A DNA stretch of 31,630 nucleotides from Paulinella micropora (taxonomy: Eukaryota; Cercozoa; Imbricatea; Euglyphida), in NCBI GenBank assembly GCA_009731375.1, contig BJOX01000014.1, forward strand, positions 950,986-982,615, written 5' to 3'. Each line of letters starts with the position of its first letter. Position 1 is the stretch's first letter. Under the pieces are notes generated by a model. The model made no database searches. It was given only the letters and a program-made list of their open reading frames with translations, and had not been told where the DNA came from. A program made the translations under genes and the position numbers. This document shows positions 1 through 8,700 of the stretch, in pieces.

Positions 1-27
1 TATTATTATTATTATTATTATTATTAC
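1..27. repeat. (ATT)n microsatellite
   Basis: Trinucleotide repeat at the very start of the window. It is probably the tail of a repeat that begins outside, since the same repeat follows the SINE-like unit at 263-297. Confidence 0.9.
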
Positions 28-32
28 TATTT

Positions 33-262
33 GGACACCATGATAGCCCAGTGGTCAAGTTCTACCATCTGGGCCCTGTCGCCAGTTCGATTCCCGTCGG
101 TGCCACCAGTATCTTCATTGAACATACCGGTCCGTCTGGAAGTGTTGGAACTGCCCGTGCGGGGGTGTCATTAGAGCCTATCGTCAATTCTTCGTACTCC
201 CCTCACGGGTGAGACGATGGAGGCGCATGTACAGATTTGCATCAGCCATTGACAGAGAAGCA
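33..262 (+). mobile_element. Candidate tRNA-derived SINE with (ATT)n tail
   Basis: The first 75 bases look like a decayed tRNA. An A-box-like TAGCCCAGTGG (around 45-55) and a B-box-like AGTTCGATTCC (around 84-94) are spaced as in RNA polymerase III internal promoters. The segment ends in GGTGCCACCA, which pairs imperfectly with the 5' end, one extra A spoiling the acceptor stem. About 150 bases of unrelated body follow, and then an (ATT)n tract from 263, the kind of simple tail expected of a SINE. A functional tRNA is unlikely because the anticodon arm does not fold convincingly. No target-site duplication was found. Confidence 0.5.
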
Positions 263-263
263 C

Positions 264-297
<34 letters not shown>

Positions 298-345
298 GCT
301 GTTGTTGTTGTTGTTGTTGTCGTCGTCGTCGTTGTTGTTGTTTTC
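263..345. repeat. (ATT)n / (GTT)n / (GTC)n compound microsatellite
   Basis: A compound trinucleotide tract passing from ATT to TTG and TCG units. The first part may be the 3' tail of the SINE-like unit on its left. Reading frames that cross it encode only homopolymers and are not genes. Confidence 0.9.
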
Positions 346-379
346 TGTATGGGATTAAGCAACAGCTACGAAAATGCGT

Positions 380-492
380 GAATGTATGCATGTGTGCATG
401 TATGCATGTATGTCTGTTTGTCTGTATGTATGTATGTATGTATGCATATATGCATGTATGTTATGCATGTATGTATGTATGTATGTATGTAT
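380..492. repeat. (TATG)n-rich microsatellite
   Basis: An imperfect tetranucleotide array of TATG/TGCA units. A complementary (TACA)n array lies 80 bases to the right (575-620), so the two could form an inverted pair. Confidence 0.9.
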
Positions 493-574
493 TCACCTGG
501 TGGTATAATCTGTGGACAGTGCCACGAGCACTAGCATCACAATACCGGCACCGAAGCCCTGGCAAAAAGAAATT

Positions 575-620
575 ACTATACATACATACATACATACATT
601 TCATACATACATACATACAG
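575..620. repeat. (TACA)n microsatellite
   Basis: A tetranucleotide array that is the reverse complement of the TATG-type array at 380-492, giving a possible imperfect hairpin across this interval. Confidence 0.85.
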
Positions 621-1330
621 ACGTGCACAGTGTCTAACTTGACATGATAAGTTCTTAGCTCTTAAGTGCCATAGGGGACTTCAAGTGCTTCGCTCTTAGT
701 CAATCCTTGCGTCCCATTCCTTTGTTATGGCTCATATTGCAAAGCTCTTGATCAGGGCTTTCCAACGAACCACAACAACACGCACGCGGCAACAACTACA
801 AGTGGCTGAGAACGAAGCGCTTGAAGCCATTACTAATTGAAGCAGTAGGAACAGCTCATACTGTCTCTGAGACACTGAAGGCCAGGCCGATGATTCCTGC
901 ACCCACGATGCTAACACAAAGGCCAAACAAAGGCATTATCAGTTATCAATCATGCAGCCGTGTGATACGTGACCTGTTTCAGTCAAAAACAACTTTTTTT
1001 TTGGAGTCCATAAGACTTTGACTGACGGAGTTTATGTGATACTGACATATTCGCTTCGGTTAGCTGAGAAAAGTGTTTAAGGTTAACTTTTTCGTATTCG
1101 AACATAAACACGAGGATAAAAACAGTTACAAGAACAGCATACACGCCAAGCATAAAACACAAGTTGCTGAAATAACAAGACAATACCTGTTGACGTAGTT
1201 GAATATGGCCTGGCTCCTTGTAGCTACGCGCGCGTTGCCATCAGCATCTTGTGCAGTCTCGTGTGTGCTCTCCAGACGCTCAAAATTGGGCATGTAAATC
1301 CAAACCTGCATAGCGGTTGAGTTGAAGCTG
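621..1330. other. No gene recognised
   Basis: About 700 bases of mixed sequence. Open frames are short, lack recognisable motifs and carry no splice context that joins them to anything. No tRNA or repeat was recognised. Confidence 0.5.
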
Positions 1331-1603
<273 letters not shown>

Positions 1604-1607
1604 GAGA

Positions 1608-1702
1608 GATCATCATCATCATCATCATCATCATTGATTCAGGCTCGCAGGGACCTCAGCAACCGGGTCTGATCTTGTCTCATCATTATTATTACTATTA
1701 AT

Positions 1703-1734
<32 letters not shown>

Positions 1735-1759
1735 TCAGGCTCGCAGGGACCTCAGCAAA
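1608..1759. repeat. (ATC)n blocks with a duplicated unit of about 25 bp
   Basis: Two ATC tracts (about 1608-1634 and 1706-1734) are each followed by nearly the same sequence, beginning TTCAGGCTCGCAGGGACC and ending CTCAGCAA, at about 1636-1660 and 1734-1758. The pattern looks like a duplicated short interspersed fragment or slippage of a larger tandem unit. Confidence 0.75.
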
Positions 1760-1765
1760 TGAGAG

Positions 1766-1830
<65 letters not shown>
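1760..1830. repeat. (AG)n then (ACAG)n microsatellite
   Basis: A second AG tract passes into ACAG tetranucleotide units. It adds to the very high simple-repeat density of the first 2 kb. Confidence 0.9.
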
Positions 1831-1831
<1 letters not shown>

Positions 1832-2456
1832 AGGACAGATAGAGAAACACACACATACGCAATATCAGATAAAACTGGGACAACAGTGTCCAATAAGTAC
1901 TCCACTACAACTGAACGTGAGTGTATAACAAGACTCAACACGCTTGTCAACATTATCGCGCGAAGAAAAACACCAATACGGTATTGCACAATGATTTTTG
2001 CGTTTAGATCTTACAAGTAGTTTGGTATTTATATCAATATTTAGTTTCAATCATTATTAAGTTTAGTAATGTCTAGTTATAATTCCCTGTATGAGTTGTA
2101 TGCTTGTACTCGTCCTTAAAAGAACAGAGAACAATCTAAGGAGAACTAATAAGAAGACACACTGCTGGATGTCTGTGACCCAGCAGTGGTGGTCGTTGTT
2201 GTAGCAGTAGTGGCAGTACTAAGGGAAAGCGGTTCTTATGGAAAGATTATCCTACAAGATATACCAGAAGCCGAATCTCTGGATAGTCTCATAAAGGAAA
2301 GTAAAGAAACAAATGATAACTGAAGAAATAAACCTCCAAAACCAACACAAAACCAACTTGTCACCGTCGTCGAGAATGCAAAGTGACCGTTTCGAGCCCG
2401 TTTCCCACCACCCACCATGCACCTGGTTTTTACTGTGAATTTTGATTTCCTCCAGC
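1831..2456. other. Non-coding, upstream of the PEX22-like gene
   Basis: No coding signal is recognised on either strand. The right part is the natural place for the promoter and 5' UTR of the PEX22-like gene, but no clear core promoter was identified. Confidence 0.4.
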
Positions 2457-3300
2457 ATGGGTCGCTCGGTTGTCTTTCACTGGCTGAGCAGCGGCTGGGG
2501 CGATCCAGTTATGAAAAAGGTGACCCTGTTTACGAAGTCATGAAAATCAAACCCTCTGCGTTGTGCAAAGGTTATCAGCCTTCTAGTTATCGCATTAACA
2601 ATATATTGGGGCTACCGGAGAATCAAGCGAGCTCAGGAGGCCGACCGTCGCCGACAAAGGCAGCGTGATGGTCTTCTCATCTCCTTCTCAGCTGGTATTA
2701 TCTTACTATTGGTTTGACTCTTATAGCCCAAGTCGACCGGACCAACAGAACTTCTTCAGGTCTGATAAGTTTTGAGCAATCTTCCATGACTTTGTGTGTG
2801 TTTCGTTGTGCATAGCCCCACCCCAAGCTGCTCCTAAGTCGTCAATGAGTCCTGCTCAATACTTGCAACCACACAGTCCGAAGCGGAAAGTGTGCTTATC
2901 GATTGAAAAGCTAATATTCAGAGACAGCCTTGTACCTTCTGAGCAGACTGTTGCCATACTACTTTCACTGATTCGTTGCACCCAACTTTTCTTAATTTGT
3001 TTATGCACCGACAAAGATGCGGAGGCCAATTATATGAAAGCATTGAACAAAGCAGGACTTTTCGCGGCTGGCTTGAAGAAGCATCGCGTCTTGTTTTGTA
3101 CCACCCAGAAAGGAAAAATTGCCATATTTCGCCACCTGGAGCCTGACTTGTGTCTGGATGATGACGCCCAAGTGATTGCTGCTTTAAGGTCTCACATTCC
3201 CAGCACGGCTTGGATCTCCCCCGAGTGCCCTGCTGCACTCAGATCCACGCAGGCGGCGGCAAGTGTTGTAGCCTATTTTGATGAGAGTGCGAAGGATTGA
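2457..3300 (+). CDS. PEX22-like peroxisome biogenesis protein (spliced)
   Basis: In the second exon (2816-3300, stop TGA) the residues KHRVLFCTTQKGKIAIFRHL followed by EPDLCLDD resemble the plant PEX22 core, where a VLFCST...RQLEPD-type motif is conserved. The upstream NKAGLF motif and downstream WISP also fit. PEX22 anchors the E2 enzyme PEX4 at the peroxisome membrane for PEX5 recycling. The preceding exon (ending 2694) has a short hydrophobic stretch, VISLLVIALTIYWGY, followed by many Arg residues, which fits an N-terminal membrane anchor. An intron at 2695-2815 (GTATTA...CATAG) joins the two in frame in phase 1. A start ATG at 2457 is in frame but a TGA at 2541 intervenes. A 51-base intron at 2520-2570 (GTGACC...CAAAG) would remove it. 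The 5' structure is unproven. Confidence 0.62.
2695..2815 (+). other. Predicted intron of the PEX22-like gene
   Basis: The donor is GTATTA after GCTG and the acceptor is TGTGCATAG before CCCCACCC. Removing these 121 bases keeps a phase-1 codon intact and joins two frames that both carry protein features expected of PEX22. Inferred from sequence only. Confidence 0.55.
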
Positions 3301-4574
3301 AATCCGGATTAAGGAATTTTTTGCGCTTGAACTCTAAGCTCAACTTTAACTTGCATCTCGTCATTTCTAATCTTTGAATACATACGATGCGAGCCATTCA
3401 TGCACGTTTCCGTAGCTTCTGTCTCGTAAGGTATTTCGTTGGAAGGGATAAATTTTCGAATACGCCTCATAATTCGCGATAGGTGTTCTGAATCCAAAGC
3501 GAAAGGTATCTCGAACAGAGCAAGTACCAAAGATGATATGATAGCATGGTGCTAGCCCTGTCGCCCAGTTGGGATCTCTGTTTCACTTATTTATCGCTGA
3601 GTAACCGTCTTGCATTTTGAAATATTCATGGGGGGGGGGGGGAGGATATCGCTATATCGATGGCGGTGTTTTTTCGCTGTCCGAACTTTGGATTGACGAT
3701 CGTTGCTCCTTGTCTGCCTTAAAAACACACACACACACACATTTCTCTTTCGTTCTGAACGGTTCTCCCTTTCTTCATGAAAAACTTCGTGACTCCTCAC
3801 AATTTTTGAGTCAAAGGAAAATATTTTGACTAATTGTCTGCTAATTAAATGTCTATGTAATGGATTGCGGATGGTAGTTGAATAAGACGACTCAATATCA
3901 GTATTTCAACTAAATTGATCGGTGGCAATCATCAATATTAATAAATTTCCAAAATTACCAGTAATCCCACGGTCACAGCCGGGCCTCACCGTACTGAAAT
4001 TATTAAAAATAATGCCGGCTATAATTAATAATATGATTACTTTTCAGCCGCTTCGAACAGAATTGAAAATAATGCCCCGTGGCTGGACTCGGGCTCGGAA
4101 AGTGAATTCCTGTCAGTTTTTTTTTTTTTTTTCAACTTGATATGTAAGTTCTCAGAGTCCTGAGTGCGAGTGGTCGTTAGCATAATAAACATAGAACCGT
4201 TAAACTTTATCATATGAAAATTGTACATTTCAAAACTATTGTATAAGTAAAAGCATTTAATTTAATGAAAGAATCATTGAAAAATAGTACAAACTGACTT
4301 CAAACTTCAACGGTGGCAATCCGACCGATTTCCAGTCGCTTGAAAGTTCGCCGCCACCATTCAGTTTTCAAGTTCAAGAGTCTCAACTAACTTGATTTGC
4401 GCCACCCTGACCAGGAAAAACTTGCCACCCTGCCATCTCCAAAAATGGTGGCTTGTGATGACCAAAAATCAGAATCAGTTTTCATATGTTCCCTGTAGTA
4501 TGCTCTTCAATACTATGCCGCTTATATAATATCTTCACTTCTATCACTGCCATCTGCATGCTTATAAGTAAATT
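3301..4574. other. Non-coding spacer with simple repeats
   Basis: No gene was recognised. The stretch includes a run of about twelve Gs near 3631, an AC dinucleotide tract near 3724-3741, and a poly-T run near 4117-4131. It separates the PEX22-like gene from the LTR retrotransposon. Confidence 0.5.
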
Positions 4575-4816
4575 TGGAATGCACCCAAAAAACTGCGGCT
4601 CGTAAAAAGTCGGTAATGCAACCAAACACAGTCCTCAAAAGATGAGAATGATGTCTCGTTATATTAGCTCAGTGAAGCCAAAAAGGAAAACGGCAACAGA
4701 CCAGGAATAAAATGGCATCAGGTCCAATCCGGACAAATAATACTTAAAAACAAGCTGGTGCACCTGTCACCAGGAAAAGGTACTTTTTACCGGCTATCCG
4801 GGGGGTGATGCCTACA
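4575..4816 (-). repeat. 3' LTR of the Ty3 element
   Basis: On the minus strand it begins TGTAGGCATCACC and ends with a CA dinucleotide. It matches the copy at 15012-15261 over about 215 bases with few differences. The last 28 bases or so (plus-strand 4575-4602) are noticeably more divergent, so this outer edge is approximate. Confidence 0.85.
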
Positions 4817-4819
4817 GTA

Positions 4820-4834
4820 CCCCCTCCCGATTTT
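4820..4834 (-). promoter_or_regulatory. Polypurine tract (plus-strand DNA primer)
   Basis: Read on the minus strand, the tract AAATCGGGAGGGGG lies three bases before the 3' LTR. This is where reverse transcription of LTR elements primes second-strand synthesis. Confidence 0.75.
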
Positions 4835-5711
4835 ATGATGGAAATAGCATTTTCGTCATACACCTTCTGATTTCTTTCTGCTCTGCAAATAGTATGCGCT
4901 ATGGAGTCATGCCACACAGCGCATCACGGATAGACGCTAAAAGACGATAAATATATCCTCATACGGCACGTCAAAGCGGATTCTCCAGCCATTCTTGTAG
5001 ATTTTTGAACTCCTTCCCCTCAATCTCTTTTTTTTTTCTTTTTTTTTTCTCAGCAGTATGTCAAGAACAAACGTACTATTAATAAAAAAATACAAGCAAC
5101 GTGGTGCTGTAGTACGATTCCCCCTTTGATCTCCTTCTTCTTCTTATCATTATNNNNNNNNNNCGATTCCCCCTTTGATCTCCTTCTTCTTCTTATCGCT
5201 ATTATTATTATTATTATTATTCACAGGGAGATCGTAAGTACATTGTCTTTTTTAATGACATACCCTTGTATAAGGTGGATATCCTATGATATAGTATTAG
5301 GGGGCCAGTCCTAATAGCTATATCCGAAGTCGAGGTGTATGTACCCGACCCTGCGATATACCGACACAAGTAGAGATTGACCGTGCTCAGGTACGACAGT
5401 ATATAATCTATCGTAAAAAATAATTTAATGAAAGTTTCAGAGAACATTTCATTTTCGAGAACATCATCCCAGGACTTGGAAAGGGTCATACCCGGGAACA
5501 CCATCGCTCAATACACTAGCGATCCCCGTATACGGTGTAGTATCATCGTCGATCGACCTTTCGCACTCGTATGTTGCGATCGAATGCCAAGTTATATCAC
5601 TGAGTCTTTTTAATATTCATATTGATAACTGATGATGCATGATCAAATCATGATACGCCGTGGGCAATCAATCAGTTTATTTGAGACGCATAAAGAAAAA
5701 TAGTTTCTTTG
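4835..5711. other. 3' untranslated part of the Ty3 element
   Basis: About 880 bases lie between the pol stop and the polypurine tract, with no recognised gene. The stretch holds poly-T runs around 5029-5049, a 10-N gap at 5154-5163 flanked by a 34-base exact duplicate (5115-5148 and 5164-5197), and an ATT microsatellite near 5200-5221. Confidence 0.6.
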
Positions 5712-8700
5712 TCACTGCCTTCGTCGTCTGGCGCGGATTTCTTTGCCTGGTGGAGGACCACCAACAAAAGTCAGATCGAACTTTGACTGTTCGAGAATGT
5801 CCCAGATCTTATTAGGGATTCCGCCCAACGATAATTCAAAAGGGACATCAAGCACTCCTCTTGGCAGTGTCTGAATGGTCCACGCAGTGTAATCCTTGTC
5901 TCTGGGAGTAATTGTATCATCCCATGTCTCGAGACTTTTTGCGTCTTTATATACTGGCAGATAATGTCTTGCCTTTGGATCCTCAACCGGGTCCATACTT
6001 CTCCAGAACTGGAGTATCGGTTGTACTATCTTTGCGGCTGATGATATTTTGAGTGTCCGTGTGACACGCATCTGTCGTGGGACCGCCACGACCCGCATCA
6101 AGTATAAGTCTGAGAGAGTGTCATCAGCGACATGTTGTTCCGCTGGTCTCATCAGATAGAAAACATTTTTCACCCATGCGATGGTTGCTATCGCATCGCC
6201 TTCCTTCCATCGCTCATGGACAATCTCAACGTTGCCCGCGTTTGGGTCAGTGTCCGTCCCCTCCTCCTCCTGGTGGACGTCCTTTGATCTCATCGACCTC
6301 ATCGCCTTCCTCGGTTGGTCGTTGATAAGATCATTCCGCGCTCTCCTTAGCTGCGCCTCTGTGATCTTCTCCTTCTTTCCGCTATGCTCTCGCGGAGACT
6401 TGGACTGAGTCCCCACCGCGCTTATGCGGTCAGTCTTCTCCTTGCTGTCCACCTCACTCTCCTCCTTCTCAGCTATCGGTGCCCGATAAGCATCGTCTTG
6501 GTCTATGCCAGCCTCCTTGTGGATGGGCGGCACCTCTTTGAAATCATCCTTCATCCGTTTTAACGCCTCCTCAACGGATTCATCTTCCAGTAAGAAGGGA
6601 TCATACTTAATCAGCCTTCTTACATTCACAATTTGCACCTTCCCTCTACCCCTGATCTTGTAATTCAGAGGTCCCGTCTGTTCCATAATCTGATAAGGTC
6701 CTTTCCAGTGAGTGAACAGCTTAGAGCTGACTCCCTTCGGGACTTGAGGATGGTACAATAGTACAATATCCCCGACCTGGAACTTGATCTGATCCAAGTG
6801 CGCTTGTCGCACCCCTTCAGCATCAGTCTTTCGGCGCTCCGCCTCTCTATGCGCCCTGACTATTTGTTCCGCCTCCATCTTCACTCTAAGTCTCATCCCA
6901 AACAACTCATCCGCATCCGCCCAAGTGTCTTTTGGGTGAAGGAGCGAAGTCGGGATATCAGGCTCACGCCCATATACTAACTGATATGGCGAGATTGAGC
7001 TCTTCGAGCCTCCTAACGCCGTAGAGGGTAGACAGTTCATTGCAAACGCAAATGATGGTGCTGCCTCGACCCATGCTCTTTGATTCTCCTTCTTCGTGCA
7101 ATACATCTTTAGCGAGGCTTTGAGGGGTCTGTGTACCCGCTCGATTTTCCCATTTGCTCGCGGGTTATAGGCAGTAACATATTGCCATTTCATCCCGTAA
7201 TACTTAGATAGTTTGTCGATGACCTCGTTATTAAAGTCCGAGCCTCGATCAGAACATATCTTTCTTGGTACTCCGATCTGTGAGATGATCCTATCGATCA
7301 GCGCCTCGGCCGTCGTCTTGCCGGTAACGTCTTTGACAGGGATGATCCACACATAGTTGGTGGCTCTGTCAATAGCCGTAAGGAGGTATTTGTAACCATC
7401 CTTCGATTCTGGGAAAGGTCCCACATGATCAATGTGTATAAACTCAAACATCCCCGCATGAAGAGGAAATTCGCCAATCAGGCCGAAATTTGCCTTCAGT
7501 GGTGTTTTGTTTATCTTGCACGGGATGCATGCATCCACCGCCTGATCTATCTCCTCCTTCATCTTCTTCCACCAGAATCGCCTCGCTACGAACATATGAG
7601 TTCGTTGTCGACCCGGATGCGCCAAAAGTGGGCAATTGTGGGCTGCGACAAATATAAATCGTCTCAGACTCTCCGGTACCCAAAGGGTCCATTTGTCCGG
7701 CTGTGACGCATAGCGACCGTGAAGGCCCTTGTACCACAGTAGACCATCTCTCCATCCCATCTCCTTCATCTGATCTTTGATCGCTTTCGTCATCCGTAGC
7801 TCATCCGGGTTCTGATATAACTGTATCAGTTCTTTAAACTCCGGATCTTGAGCCTGTTGTTGCCTCCATGCGGTAGGCGAGGCTATATGGATAGTACCAT
7901 CTTCTAGCCGTACCCCGATTCTTTCCGGGTCATCGTCTAGGTCACTTCTCCGCTCTTGAGGAGGCTCCGCATAAACTTCCTGCGTCTCCTCTTCCTCTCT
8001 TATGTTCGCCTTCGCATTCTCATATACCTCATAGGACCACTCAGCGTCCTCCTGGGTATGTAGCTCACAACATATCCCGTGATCCGGGCCTTGTGGACTG
8101 TACCGTAGACCTGTGCGGTCATATCGGACTCCACTCGCCATCTCCATCGCCTCAATGTGGCTGACCTCATACACCTTGTCAGTGGACAAGTCTTCCATCT
8201 CCACCGTGGACACCAACGCCGATACTTCTGAGTTAAACTCTAGCCTAGAGAGGCTATCAGCGACCACATTTCGCTTTCCCGGTAGATGGACCATTGTAAA
8301 ATCGAAACAAGACAAGAACGCTTGCCACCGCGCCAGCCGTCCCGTCTGTTCATGATTCATCAACCATAACAGGTTATGATGATCAGTTCTGACAGTAAAT
8401 TGAGGTCCTCCCCACAAATACTCTCTGAGCCTCTTGAGGGCCCATACTACCGCCAACGCCTCTCTTTGCCTTGTGCAATAGTTTCTCTCCGCCGCACACA
8501 ACTTCCTACTAATAAACATGATTGGGCGTAATTTCTTCTCCTCATCCTCTTGTTGTAATACAGCCCCAATCGCAAACTTAGATGCGTCTGTATCGACTAC
8601 GAATTGTTTCGTAAAGTCGGGCATCGTTAACACCAGTCCTCCGTCTTTCGGGTCTTTGTAAATGAGATCTTTGAGCGCATGAAACGCTTGCAAAGCCTCT

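Noticed and set aside
33-108. Functional tRNA gene
   Set aside because: Acceptor stem has mismatches and an extra A, and the anticodon arm does not pair well; a SINE head is more likely.
380-620. CRISPR-like array or regulatory hairpin in the TATG/TACA region
   Set aside because: Units are simple tetranucleotides without spacers; ordinary microsatellites explain them.
2541-2543. UGA as a sense codon in this organism (in-frame TGA in PEX22-like gene and between gag and pol)
   Set aside because: Many intact frames here end in TGA and Trp is encoded by TGG throughout; a small intron and a readthrough site explain the two cases better.
4280-4320. Target-site link between the sequence near 4288 and the right flank of the Ty3 element (shared ACAAACTGACTT)
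   Set aside because: The match is only 12 bases and lies almost 290 bases from the LTR edge, so chance or an unrelated older repeat is more likely.
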